Source: Zobellia alginiliquefaciens (GTDB lineage Bacteria; Bacteroidota; Bacteroidia; Flavobacteriales; Flavobacteriaceae). Taken from it: a DNA stretch of 64,000 nt. Position numbers and translations under genes: made by a program. The DNA lies in assembly GCF_029323795.1 (NCBI RefSeq), contig NZ_CP119758.1, forward strand, positions 496,001 through 560,000, in the 5' to 3' direction. The notes beneath the pieces are model-generated. The model worked only from the letters and a program-made list of their open reading frames with translations, was not told where the DNA came from and searched no databases. This document shows, one piece after another, positions 24,486 to 33,238 of the stretch (positions within the stretch are counted from its first letter, which is position 1; the number at the start of each line of letters is the position of its first letter).

Positions 24486-26546
24486 ATGTTAAAACTAAAT
24501 ACACTCTGCATCGTGCTATTCTTTTCGTTTATAGGAATGGCGCAAAGTCCACTTCAACCTGGCTTTACCTTACTGGAGAATGGTGATTTTGAGCAAGCGG
24601 AGACCTTTTTTGAGGGTTATCTCGTTGATGACCCAAACAATAAAACAGCGTTGCTATGTTATGGCCGTGCTGTAGGTTTGAGTGGTGAGCCCGAAAAAGC
24701 CACAGGAATTTTCTCAGACCTTTTAAAAGAATACCCTGGTGATTTTGAAGTTCAAATCAATTACAACGAATCTTTCCTTTGGGACAAAAAGTATAAACAA
24801 GCTGAGCCTCTATATGCTGACTTAGTAGCTAACTATCCTGAAAATTTTGGCGCAGTTTTAGGTTATGCCAATACCCTTAGCAATTTAAAAAAATACGAAA
24901 AGGCTTTGGAATGGGTTGAAAAGGCCTTGCAAATTGATCCGGGTAATAAGGGTGCCCTGACATCAAAAAAATATATGCGCTTAGGCTATGCAAATGCCTA
25001 TGTAAACGCTCAGAATTACAAAAAAGGAGAAGCCTTGTTAAAAGAGATATTTACAGATTTCCCTGAAGATAAAGATGCTTTACTAAATCTTGCCAATCTC
25101 TATTTGATTACAAAAAATACCGAGAAAGCAAAATCAACATACCGTCGCCTAGCGACTTCACCCAAAGATTCAATTAGTGCCCTGAACGGTATAGCCCTTG
25201 CAGAACATATTGGAGAGAACGACAAACAAGCTTTGGTAGTCGCTACAGAAGCAAAAGAAAGAGTAAAGTCTTTGGAGGATGAAGCTTTGAAGGAACAAAC
25301 GTATGATCGTTATGTACAAGCTTTAATATGGAATAGAAAATACAACCAGGCTAAAACTGAAATAGCAGCGTTAGAAACTACATACGAAAATCGCAATTGG
25401 ATCTACGCCCTAAAAGCTATGCATGGTCTTTATACAGGTGCTCCAAAAAAGAGTATTGCCAATTATGACGCTATCCTAAAAAATGATAATGCCTCTTTTG
25501 ACGGCAACCTAGGTAAAGCCAATGCACTTTTTGCGGCAGACCGTATAGTTCCAGCATACAAAGCCGCTTTTGGTACGCTCAAAGTATTTAAAGACCAGAA
25601 AGATGCTCTTGGTTTTATTGATAAATTGAATATATCGTTCACACCAACTTTAGAAGAACACCTAGCTTATACTTTTGACAACGGTAAAAACGTAGCTTTT
25701 TCTACAAATACAACTGCTACCGTCCCCCTTTCAACAAAATTAAGCACTAATCTTTCGTATAACTATAGGACTACCGAAAACACGTTAACAAATAACAAGG
25801 CAAGTTCCCATGTGCTTTCTGCTGGGTTTGATTATAAACTACTTCCTAAAACTACATTTAAGACCGTTTTAGGGTTGAACAAATCTAGTTTTGATTCAGC
25901 TTCCTATACACAACCAGTAATAGACGTTAAGCTTTTAATGCAACCTTTTAAGGTTCAAAATCTAGAACTTAATTACAAACGGGAGATTCAAAGCTTTAAT
26001 GCCGACCTTATTGAGCGGGAAATTGTAATGAACCACTTTGGCCTTAATTACAATTTAGGCACCAACTTTAATCTAGGTTGGTATACCCAAGCCATTTACA
26101 CGACACAAAGTGATGATAATATTAGAAAGCTTCTGTTTACCTCCCTATACTATAACGTCTTGCGTAAACCGGCCTTAAAAGTAGGTGTCAATTATCAATA
26201 TCTTTCTTTTGCCGATCAAGTACCAACTATTTACTTTAGTCCGGAAAAGTATCAGGCGGTAGAGCTCTTTGGTGACTTAAGGGGAGAGTTTTCTGAAAAC
26301 ACTACGTACATGATGAGTGCGGCTACCGGATTACAGCAAGTAGAAGAAGACCCAAATACGATAATATTTAGGGCCGAAGCGGGTGTAACCCATAAATTTT
26401 CTAAACGTTTTAGTGGCAACTTATATGGTAAATACAGTAACATTGCCTCCGCAACTGCTGCTGGTTTTGAGTTTACGGAGATTGGACTAAAACTAAAGTG
26501 GTTAATGACCAAAAAACCTTTATTCTACAAAAAGATAGTAAAATAA
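24486..26546 (+). CDS. TPR protein with C-terminal outer-membrane beta-barrel (YaiO-type/polysaccharide export porin)
   Basis: The 686-residue protein has a signal peptide (MLKLNTLCIVLFFSFIGMAQ), then about ten tetratricopeptide-type repeats (residues 25-390, e.g. GFTLLENGDFEQAETFFEGY, NYPENFGAVLGYANTLSNLK, ALEWVEKALQIDPGNKGALT), then a barrel of alternating strands with many aromatic ends (about 400-686). TPR-plus-barrel is the plan of BcsC, PgaA and PelB, which export cellulose, PNAG and Pel across the outer membrane. YaiO-family proteins are the closest annotation class in flavobacteria. Location behind the GH5-like gene supports an export-porin role. Confidence 0.82.
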   Translation: MLKLNTLCIVLFFSFIGMAQSPLQPGFTLLENGDFEQAETFFEGYLVDDPNNKTALLCYGRAVGLSGEPEKATGIFSDLLKEYPGDFEVQINYNESFLWDKKYKQAEPLYADLVANYPENFGAVLGYANTLSNLKKYEKALEWVEKALQIDPGNKGALTSKKYMRLGYANAYVNAQNYKKGEALLKEIFTDFPEDKDALLNLANLYLITKNTEKAKSTYRRLATSPKDSISALNGIALAEHIGENDKQALVVATEAKERVKSLEDEALKEQTYDRYVQALIWNRKYNQAKTEIAALETTYENRNWIYALKAMHGLYTGAPKKSIANYDAILKNDNASFDGNLGKANALFAADRIVPAYKAAFGTLKVFKDQKDALGFIDKLNISFTPTLEEHLAYTFDNGKNVAFSTNTTATVPLSTKLSTNLSYNYRTTENTLTNNKASSHVLSAGFDYKLLPKTTFKTVLGLNKSSFDSASYTQPVIDVKLLMQPFKVQNLELNYKREIQSFNADLIEREIVMNHFGLNYNLGTNFNLGWYTQAIYTTQSDDNIRKLLFTSLYYNVLRKPALKVGVNYQYLSFADQVPTIYFSPEKYQAVELFGDLRGEFSENTTYMMSAATGLQQVEEDPNTIIFRAEAGVTHKFSKRFSGNLYGKYSNIASATAAGFEFTEIGLKLKWLMTKKPLFYKKIVK

Positions 26547-26571
26547 CTACCCTCCTGAAGAATTAGGAGTG

Positions 26572-26610
26572 CAAAAAAAATGGACAACCTTTTTAATTAA
26601 AAGGTTGTCC
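26572..26610 (-). terminator. Terminator between the TPR-barrel gene and the signalling operon
   Basis: GGACAACCTTTT / AAAAGGTTGTCC stem, followed on the minus strand by eight T. It can end minus-strand transcripts coming from the small gene at 26754 or the LytTR operon. Confidence 0.75.
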
Positions 26611-26753
26611 TGATACAAAACATATTCTCAAGAACCCAATCGATGAGAATAATTCCTACAAACTATAACGCCTATTTATATTTTTTAAGATTAGCTATAT
26701 AGAGATAAAAGCGAGTAATACGTATAGCATTCTCTTTTACGGTCTAACTTTTC

Positions 26754-26873
26754 TTAATAGTTCCAGATACTCATAACAGCTAACACAATACCTATTAAAA
26801 CGGATAGAAGTACACCTATTAGACGTATAGCGGCCCCTTTGGAGTTTAAAATGTATAAGAGATTTGCTTTCAT
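26754..26873 (-). CDS. Possible small single-helix membrane protein (39 residues)
   Basis: On the minus strand, ATG 26873 opens a 39-codon frame ending in TAA. The product starts MKANLLYILNSKGAAIRL and continues with an uninterrupted hydrophobic helix (LIGVLLSVLIGIVLAVMSIW), ending N-Y. The helix of about 22 residues with a basic flank before it suggests a one-pass membrane peptide. It sits between the LytTR gene and the terminator at 26572. I recognise no family; the support is the composition and the open frame. Confidence 0.45.
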   Translation of the reverse strand: MKANLLYILNSKGAAIRLIGVLLSVLIGIVLAVMSIWNY

Positions 26874-26989
26874 AGTAGATGGCTTTAATATTCTTACTAC
26901 AAATTTACATCTGAAATTGAAAAATAAGAAAGCACTTACGTTGAATCACCTTAACCTATAGATGAATGGCATAAAATTGCAGAAATTCT

Positions 26990-27712
26990 TTAAACCAAGT
27001 TTAACCGTCTCATGAGTTCTGGTCTATTTGATCGACTAATGGGAATCACCATCTTTTTGATTAGAACGCTATTGTCTTCAATATCTATAATTTTAGTGAA
27101 GTTTATAACGTAAGATCTGTGTATTTGTAGAAACGTTTTATCTGGTAATTTCTCTTTTATTTTCTTTAGTGTAGTATGTACTCTATATTCTTTGTTTTCT
27201 GTGGTAATATCAATATAATCGCCTTGCGCCTTTACCACAAGAATTTCGTGCAAATTCAGTTTTATCAACCTTTTATCGATGTTGATATATAAATCTTTTT
27301 CAGCTTCTACTGTAGTATTCGTTTTTGGATTAGAACCTGAAACGGGAGATGCCTTTTTTTCGAGTGCATTTTTAATCTTTTGAACGGATTTTGCAAAGCG
27401 CTCTGCAGTTAGCGGTTTAACCATGTAATCTACAATAGCCTCATACTCATATGCTTCTATGGCAAATTCGGTATCCGAAGTAGTCAACACTACTTTAGGA
27501 CAATTCTTTAGAGTTTGAACAAAATCAACCCCGCTAAATCCAGGCATATGAATATCCAAAAACACAACATCTACATCTTGTTGGTTTAAAAACTTTATAG
27601 CGTCTATTGCATTATCAAACTCGCCCACAACATTTAAATCCGACACCGAAGAGCAGTGTTTTGCTACTATGGCGCGGGCCGTTGCTTCATCGTCTACGAT
27701 AATACAGGTCAT
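26990..27712 (-). CDS. LytTR-family response regulator
   Basis: Residues 1-120 are a receiver domain with acidic D7/D8, phosphoacceptor D53 in VFLDIHMPGFSG and the conserved KP (MVKPLTAERF). Residues about 145-240 are a LytTR DNA-binding domain: INIDKRLIKLNLHEILVVKA, YRVHTTLKKIKEKLP, FLQIHRSYVINFTKI and IPISRSNRPELMRRL. It binds DNA and is the transcriptional output of the phosphorelay encoded directly upstream; it follows the Hpt gene with a 4-base gap. The targets are unknown; the polysaccharide operons next door and this operon are the obvious candidates. Confidence 0.93.
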   Translation of the reverse strand: MTCIIVDDEATARAIVAKHCSSVSDLNVVGEFDNAIDAIKFLNQQDVDVVFLDIHMPGFSGVDFVQTLKNCPKVVLTTSDTEFAIEAYEYEAIVDYMVKPLTAERFAKSVQKIKNALEKKASPVSGSNPKTNTTVEAEKDLYINIDKRLIKLNLHEILVVKAQGDYIDITTENKEYRVHTTLKKIKEKLPDKTFLQIHRSYVINFTKIIDIEDNSVLIKKMVIPISRSNRPELMRRLNLV

Positions 27713-27716
27713 GCTA

Positions 27717-28034
27717 TTAAAGAGTTTTAAGAAAGCCTTCTACTTTGGTTAATATTTCTCTAAATTCCGAATCCATGTCACTTATACCAGCACGTAATTG
27801 TTCCTCAAAGGTAACTGCAAATCCGTATGCTTCCTCCATACTCAAAATATTGAACTTGTGCTTTAATTTATGAACTATATCAGCAGCATCATTATATTCA
27901 TTACTATCTATATGTTTCATATATGTTGCTAATTCCACCGGAAATTCCTCCTTCAAGATAGAGATAAATTTTTGTTCGAACTCAATATCATCCCCAGATA
28001 ATTCTTTTATGTACTTAAGGTTTGGTTGTTCCAT
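27717..28034 (-). CDS. Histidine phosphotransfer (Hpt) domain protein
   Basis: A 105-residue four-helix-bundle protein with the Hpt motif AADIVHKLKHKFNIL, where H55 corresponds to the phosphorylated histidine of HxLKG (here HKLKH, the Gly is His). It should shuttle phosphate between a receiver and a second receiver. Its start overlaps the 3' end of the histidine kinase gene by 20 bases and its stop is four bases before the LytTR gene, so the three are co-translated. Confidence 0.85.
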   Translation of the reverse strand: MEQPNLKYIKELSGDDIEFEQKFISILKEEFPVELATYMKHIDSNEYNDAADIVHKLKHKFNILSMEEAYGFAVTFEEQLRAGISDMDSEFREILTKVEGFLKTL

Positions 28035-29097
28035 TGCTATCCTTTTTTAATGTAAACGAAAAATTAGCTCCCATATTTTCTTCAGATACCAGTTCTATGG
28101 AACCATGATACAATCTAACAATTTTTTTGACCAAAGCCAGTCCTACTCCTGCCGAGCTATCATTATTCTCTAACTTCTTAAACATTTCAAATATGGAGGT
28201 TTGATGCTTAACCGGGATGCCTTTTCCGTTATCAATTACAGAAAATTTCCAAAACTCAGCCTGATCCTCAAATTTTATAGTAATTACCCCCTTCTTAAGA
28301 TGCTTGGTTGCAGTAATGGCATTTGTTATTAAGTAAGCAAAAATCTGTTCAATAAGGTGTTTTTCTATATGTATAACCGGAAAATCATTCCCATAGTTCA
28401 GGGTGATATTTTCTTGCAACGGCACGTAGCTTTCAATTTCATTTAAAAGAAGGTTGATATCTACATTCATTTTAGACTCCATACTTGTTCCAATGGTAGC
28501 ATGTTCTAAAATACCGTTAATCAAATTATCCATTTTCACGAGATTACTTGATGCCAATTCTATATTTTCCTTACTATCCTCCGTTAGACTGTTCTGGTTG
28601 TCATCTTGTATCCAGCTCAAAAGCGCATTTACGTTCCGTATAGGCGATTTTAAATCATGTGATACCATTTGCACATAATTATTAAGCGAATCATTCTGAG
28701 TTTCCAGATCCTTCAATAGTACATTTTTTTCTTCCGTCATTTCGCCCACCTGGGAAGCCAATTTACTAATTTGTTGTGCCAATTTTTCAACATCAAACTC
28801 CTTTTTCGCATCATTGTTAAATTGATTTTCACTACTTAAATTTGAATTTAAGCTAGTCATTGCCAATTCTAATGACGCCAAAATTTTCTTTTGCCTTTCA
28901 GCTTCTTTAGTAAGCTCCCTATTGGCGATGAATAATTCTTCAGAGCTAATGGCAGTAGCTCTTTGTATCATGCTTAATTTTTCATCGTAATTCTGATATG
29001 ACATCTCTACCGCATCCAAAAACCGCTGCATATCTTCATTCTCACTAAGAGATGCAGGTAGGTTCTTCTTAAGTTGTCGTTTTAATAGAGAGTGCAT
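28015..29097 (-). CDS. Histidine kinase (FIST-associated, NahK-like N-terminus)
   Basis: The 360-residue soluble kinase has a helical N-terminal segment (FLDAVEMSYQNYDEK, ERQKKILASLELA, about 20-135), then HisKA with H147 in MVSHDLKSPIRN, and HATPase_c with the N box (FAYLITNAITAT), G1 DNGKGIP and G2 GVGLALVKKI. No transmembrane helix or PAS domain, so it must be controlled by a protein partner. The N-terminal pattern resembles kinases that sit next to FIST proteins, such as NahK with NosP in Pseudomonas. Its ATG shares one base with the TAA of the FIST gene. Confidence 0.9.
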   Translation of the reverse strand: MHSLLKRQLKKNLPASLSENEDMQRFLDAVEMSYQNYDEKLSMIQRATAISSEELFIANRELTKEAERQKKILASLELAMTSLNSNLSSENQFNNDAKKEFDVEKLAQQISKLASQVGEMTEEKNVLLKDLETQNDSLNNYVQMVSHDLKSPIRNVNALLSWIQDDNQNSLTEDSKENIELASSNLVKMDNLINGILEHATIGTSMESKMNVDINLLLNEIESYVPLQENITLNYGNDFPVIHIEKHLIEQIFAYLITNAITATKHLKKGVITIKFEDQAEFWKFSVIDNGKGIPVKHQTSIFEMFKKLENNDSSAGVGLALVKKIVRLYHGSIELVSEENMGANFSFTLKKDSNGTTKP

Positions 29098-30230
29098 TAT
29101 TCACTAAATAAAGTTAAGGTCATAGTTTGGTTGTGCAACTTACAAGCATCTTGGCCTACAAAGGGAGCCATTTCCCCGTAAGAGTAAAATCCTGTGACTG
29201 CTGCTCCGCTACCAATAACGGAAATTACTTCTTCCACTTCTTCTTCCGTTCTTTGATCCATAACCAGCTTTCTACCTACACAACTTATTAAAATAGCTAA
29301 TTCTGGTTCATTCTTTCTATTATCCATGGCATATTGCGCAGCAACACTTGCCGCATCTACAATATCATCTACGGTGGCCATCATTAATTGAACACGTGCA
29401 TCTTTTGGAACATCACCGGCCAATGTCATTGTATTAGCTGTTTCATCTATGGTTAAAATGGTACGGACCACAGGCTCCGAATTTTCATTTACCCTCACGC
29501 TTAACGGAAAAAGCAATGCAGAAGTTGGTAATTCTTGCGCCTTATCTCCTAAATACTTTTTATATAAATCTAGAGCGGGCTGCCCATCTAACTCATAAAG
29601 TATATTGTTCTCAGATTTTGTAATTGTACGTTCAGGCCCAAAAGGTGTCCACCCTCCATAATTGGCACTCGTAATTTCCAAAGATTCCCCATAGAAACCT
29701 ATAGCTATAATTTCACCTTCCTTAGGGCTCTCATTGTAGGAGGCAAGTGTTTTTTCAAAACGATCATCATCACCACATAATCCACCAGAAATACCAATAT
29801 GGTTCAGCCTTGCATCTTCAAAACCGCCAATTAAAGCACTGCCGTTTACAGAACTTCCCTCCGATATTAAAAAAATATATTTTAGGCCTTCTTTTGGAAA
29901 CTCACTGAGAATAGTTTCACCAAGTACAAGGTCATCATCTATGTCCGATACATTACCCCTCTTTACTGTGAAACTACATCTTTCAAACTCAATAGCTGTC
30001 AAAGATACCGAACCTTGTTGTACCGAATCTCCAATAATTTCGCCAGCAGTGCTACCAAAAACAATATGTCCTCCCGGAAAAAGTTCCTTTACTTCATTGT
30101 AAAGGCTTTTATCTTCTAATGCATACCTATTTCCAAAGACCAAAACCAAAGGATTATCCAAAGTTTGATTTTCACCAGATATTAATTTAAAGGGCTCCGC
30201 TACTTCTTTTACCGCTTGTACTATTTTCAT
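29097..30230 (-). CDS. FIST domain sensor protein (NosP-like candidate)
   Basis: The 377-residue cytoplasmic protein consists of FIST-N (about 30-215: NPLVLVFGNRYALED, IVFGSTAGEIIGD, GSALIGGFEDARL, GISGGLCGDDDRF) and FIST-C (about 220-370: ILYELDGQPALDLYKKYLG, ILISCVGRKLVMDQR, GFYSYGEMAPF and the conserved CKLHNQTMTLTLF end). FIST proteins are small-ligand sensors; in Pseudomonas and Vibrio the NosP subgroup binds haem and nitric oxide and controls a neighbouring kinase. Here the neighbours are two kinases and an H-NOX gene. Haem binding cannot be read from the sequence; the terminal His is one candidate ligand. Confidence 0.85.
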   Translation of the reverse strand: MKIVQAVKEVAEPFKLISGENQTLDNPLVLVFGNRYALEDKSLYNEVKELFPGGHIVFGSTAGEIIGDSVQQGSVSLTAIEFERCSFTVKRGNVSDIDDDLVLGETILSEFPKEGLKYIFLISEGSSVNGSALIGGFEDARLNHIGISGGLCGDDDRFEKTLASYNESPKEGEIIAIGFYGESLEITSANYGGWTPFGPERTITKSENNILYELDGQPALDLYKKYLGDKAQELPTSALLFPLSVRVNENSEPVVRTILTIDETANTMTLAGDVPKDARVQLMMATVDDIVDAASVAAQYAMDNRKNEPELAILISCVGRKLVMDQRTEEEVEEVISVIGSGAAVTGFYSYGEMAPFVGQDACKLHNQTMTLTLFSE

Positions 30231-30232
30231 CT

Positions 30233-32224
30233 TTAACTATTTAGGCTAGTTGGTTCTTTTTTAATAGTAAAGTGAAACTCGGTACCCATATCTTTTTCAC
30301 TCTCTACCCACACTTCGCCTTCATAGCGATCAATAATCTTCTTTACTATAGAAAGTCCTATACCGGTGGACCTTTCATTAGCTCCTATAGATTGAAAAAT
30401 CTCAAATATTTTTTTATGGTACTCCTTTGGAATACCTACCCCATTATCTTTAATGGAAAACTGCCAATGGGTTGAGTTTTCCACAAATAATACCTCTACA
30501 AGACCCACTTCTTTTTCAATATGAACAACGGCATTGGATAGTATGTTCTGAAATAACTGGTGCATCTTGGTACTATCTGCAATAATTGTAGGCAAAACTT
30601 TAGGAACCACTAAGGCCACATGATCAGGAATAAATATACTTTCCTTGATTTTTTCTACAACAACGTTCAAATCAACACTGGAGTTATCCAAGGCGGAATC
30701 ATTAGCCGTTGAGTATTCCAAAATACCCTGAATTAGCTTATCCATTGAAGCAACCTTCTCTTGCATTAATGTTAAGTTCTGTTGACCTGCTTCATCAAGG
30801 ACATCTTTATAATCATCCTGTATCCAAGTAGCCAAAGCACTTATACTTCGTAATGGTGATTTTAAATCATGGGAAACGATATGTGCATATTCCTGAAGTC
30901 CTTTATTACTTTGTTCAAGCTTCTTAAGCAATTGCTCTTTTTGATTTTGTAGAATTTTTTGTTCGGTAACATCCAGATGAATTCCTACCGAGCCAATTAA
31001 GGTCTTTTGATTATCATATCTTGGTGCACCACTTACCAACCAATGTTTCTTATTTCCAGCTTTATCAAAAACCTCTAATTCATATGAATTTGATTCGCCT
31101 TCTGTGCGTTTTTCATTTTCCTTATCTAGAATATTCTTGTTCTGAACACGAAGCACTTCACTTCCTACTTTTCCTAAAAGTTCTTCTTCCTTATATCCGC
31201 TCATAGCACAAAAGCTTTGGTTCACGAGCTGTATAACGTCATTCGTATCTACTTCTATTAGGCCAAGGTTCATGTTAGCTATTATACTCGCATATTTTTC
31301 GCGCTCGTAGTTCAATCGCTCTTCGGCTTCACGCTCCCTGGTAATATCCTCAACCATTGCCAAGAGATACATTAAATTGCCCTTGTAGTCCCTTACTGCA
31401 CTTACAGAAGTCTTACCTACCAAGCAGCCACCTTCCTTTTTATAGTATCTTTTTATAGCGATTGCTGCATCAATTTCACCTGCTAACATTTTCGCCATAA
31501 TTTCATCCGTAGGTTCTCCTTCTATATCTTTTGAAAACTCACTAAGCTTCATTGTCTTAAACTCCGCTTCTGTATAACCTAGGAGCTCAGTAAACGTGCT
31601 GTTTGATTTTATGATTTTATCTTCAACACTTAAGACTATGCCTAAAGGAGAACTTTCAACAATAATATCTAACTGCTTTCTTTGTTGATCAAGTAATTCT
31701 TTAATTTCCGTTTCTTGTGTAATATCCCTAATAATACCCTGTGCACCAATAGGTTCCTGTTTTGTATTATAAATTAAGCTGCTATTGATTTCAATCCATT
31801 TCTCATCTCCATTCTTTACATTTATTTTAGCCCTGTAGTTTTTTAATGTACCAACTTTTAAAAGGTATTTGAAAGATTCTGCGGTATATTGAAGATAATC
31901 TTTGTGTACAAGCTCTGTTAAGTTTACACTTTCTTTGGTATGGTCGTATCCCAAAAATTCTTTTGCGGAACTATTCATTTTAATAACATTGGCCGTAAGA
32001 TCCATTACTACGTAAGGGTCAATGATATTTACAAATACGCCATCTAGCTCAGACACTTTTTCGCTCAAGAGATTCTCTAGAGTACCATTGGCCTCTTTCA
32101 GGCGAGCCGCAGTTTCATATAATTCAGTAGATTTTTGTTCTAGAATTTTCTCGGCTTGTTGCCTCGCTTTTTTCTGTCTTTCTAAAGCCTTTTTGAGAAG
32201 TTGTACCTCTTTACTACTATCCAT
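30233..32224 (-). CDS. PAS-domain histidine kinase, partner of H-NOX
   Basis: The 663-residue soluble kinase: N-terminal coiled coil (about 1-65), three PAS/PAC units (about 65-185, 190-305 and 310-430; e.g. IDPYVVMDLTANVIKMNSS, MNLGLIEVDTNDVIQLVNQ), a second coiled coil, HisKA (YAHIVSHDLKSPLRS, His at about 450) and HATPase_c (FQNILSNAVVHI, DNGVGIPKEY, GIGLSIVKKI). No membrane segment. I chose the ATG at 32224, which overlaps the H-NOX stop codon (ATGGATAG), rather than the ORF start five codons upstream. Overlap with H-NOX indicates that H-NOX controls this kinase. Confidence 0.93.
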   Translation of the reverse strand: MDSSKEVQLLKKALERQKKARQQAEKILEQKSTELYETAARLKEANGTLENLLSEKVSELDGVFVNIIDPYVVMDLTANVIKMNSSAKEFLGYDHTKESVNLTELVHKDYLQYTAESFKYLLKVGTLKNYRAKINVKNGDEKWIEINSSLIYNTKQEPIGAQGIIRDITQETEIKELLDQQRKQLDIIVESSPLGIVLSVEDKIIKSNSTFTELLGYTEAEFKTMKLSEFSKDIEGEPTDEIMAKMLAGEIDAAIAIKRYYKKEGGCLVGKTSVSAVRDYKGNLMYLLAMVEDITREREAEERLNYEREKYASIIANMNLGLIEVDTNDVIQLVNQSFCAMSGYKEEELLGKVGSEVLRVQNKNILDKENEKRTEGESNSYELEVFDKAGNKKHWLVSGAPRYDNQKTLIGSVGIHLDVTEQKILQNQKEQLLKKLEQSNKGLQEYAHIVSHDLKSPLRSISALATWIQDDYKDVLDEAGQQNLTLMQEKVASMDKLIQGILEYSTANDSALDNSSVDLNVVVEKIKESIFIPDHVALVVPKVLPTIIADSTKMHQLFQNILSNAVVHIEKEVGLVEVLFVENSTHWQFSIKDNGVGIPKEYHKKIFEIFQSIGANERSTGIGLSIVKKIIDRYEGEVWVESEKDMGTEFHFTIKKEPTSLNS

Positions 32225-32759
32225 TTTGAACAATATCAAATTTCACCTCTGTACCGTCCTCTTTTAATAGATCATATGTGATAGTTGCAGAACCACCAAA
32301 ATGTTCAAAGGCTTTTTCTATGAGACCATGCGCCAGACGATATAAGCCTCTTGAGGAAGAATATACCATAGTAATTCTAGAATCTGTTTTATCAAGAATC
32401 TTAAAGGTTGGTAATTCTGCATCTGGGTACAGTTTTTTAACGTGTACATGAATATGGTCTTCTATACAATATAAAAGACCTAAGGGAGTATTGTAGTTCT
32501 TAATGACCTCTGGGTGCGAATTGGCCAAACCTGCGAAAAGGTACAGACCAAAAGCATAAATAAGATCACCGACAGGAATTTTTGTTTCCTCACTAAGGTT
32601 GGTTATGAGGGTAACCATCTCGTTAAATTCATACGTTCCAACGGATGTATAAATTCCTTCAGATGGCAAATTTCCATTTTCTATTATGTTGTCCAAGGTC
32701 TCAAGTCCAAACTTAGCCTCGACCATTTCCAAAAATTCCGTGAATACTATTCCTTTCAT
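32217..32759 (-). CDS. H-NOX haem-based nitric oxide sensor
   Basis: The 180-residue HNOB domain protein starts MKGIVFTEFLEMVEAKFG. The haem proximal histidine is H103 in EDHIHVHVKKLYPDAELP, and the haem-propionate motif YxSxR is Y133-S135-R137 (MVYSSSRGL), both at the standard positions for 180-residue H-NOX proteins. These bind NO with high affinity and usually inhibit or activate a cognate histidine kinase. Facultative H-NOX normally lacks a distal tyrosine; by spacing from YxSxR I see L142 there, suggesting NO rather than O2 preference, which an alignment should test. It overlaps the following kinase gene by eight bases. Confidence 0.94.
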   Translation of the reverse strand: MKGIVFTEFLEMVEAKFGLETLDNIIENGNLPSEGIYTSVGTYEFNEMVTLITNLSEETKIPVGDLIYAFGLYLFAGLANSHPEVIKNYNTPLGLLYCIEDHIHVHVKKLYPDAELPTFKILDKTDSRITMVYSSSRGLYRLAHGLIEKAFEHFGGSATITYDLLKEDGTEVKFDIVQNG

Positions 32760-32836
32760 AGCTCTTAAATTTATTTAATAAAAGTAAGAAAAGTAGTATG
32801 TACTTAGGAATTTTTGTTGTGAAAACCAATTATTTG

Positions 32837-33238
32837 TTAGCCTTTCACTAATTGATTGACATCCCAATATTGAAGAACCTTATGAAGCTTAGACTCATAC
32901 TCTTCATATTTTAAAGGCTTTATAACATAGCCGGCTACACCAATTTTGTAACATTCCAACAAATCAGCTCTATTTTCAGATGTTGTAAGAATAACTGTAG
33001 GAAGATATTTTAGAACATCATCAGCTCTAAGAATGCTCAAAAATTCAATCCCGTTCATTCTTGGCATATTGAGGTCTAACAGTATAATATCCGGTAGTTT
33101 ATTCCCTGATTTAAGAATCTCTAGTGCGTCTTCGCCGTTCTTAGTCTCAATAATATTATGCTTAAGTTCTAATTTCTTTACAGTACGCTGTAATTTCATT
33201 ACTTCTATAGCATCATCTTCGATTAATAAAATATCCAT
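32837..33238 (-). CDS. Single-domain response regulator (CheY-like)
   Basis: A 133-residue receiver without an output domain: acidic E7/D8/D9 pocket, phosphoacceptor D55 in IILLDLNMPRMNG, T in VILTTSEN, and K in YVIKPLKYEEY. It is the first gene of the H-NOX operon, 77 bases before the H-NOX start, and is a plausible intermediate that takes phosphate from one kinase and passes it to the Hpt protein. Its long KxxR-poor C-terminus (ESKLHKVLQYWDVNQLV) is common in flavobacterial CheY-like proteins. Confidence 0.9.
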   Translation of the reverse strand: MDILLIEDDAIEVMKLQRTVKKLELKHNIIETKNGEDALEILKSGNKLPDIILLDLNMPRMNGIEFLSILRADDVLKYLPTVILTTSENRADLLECYKIGVAGYVIKPLKYEEYESKLHKVLQYWDVNQLVKG

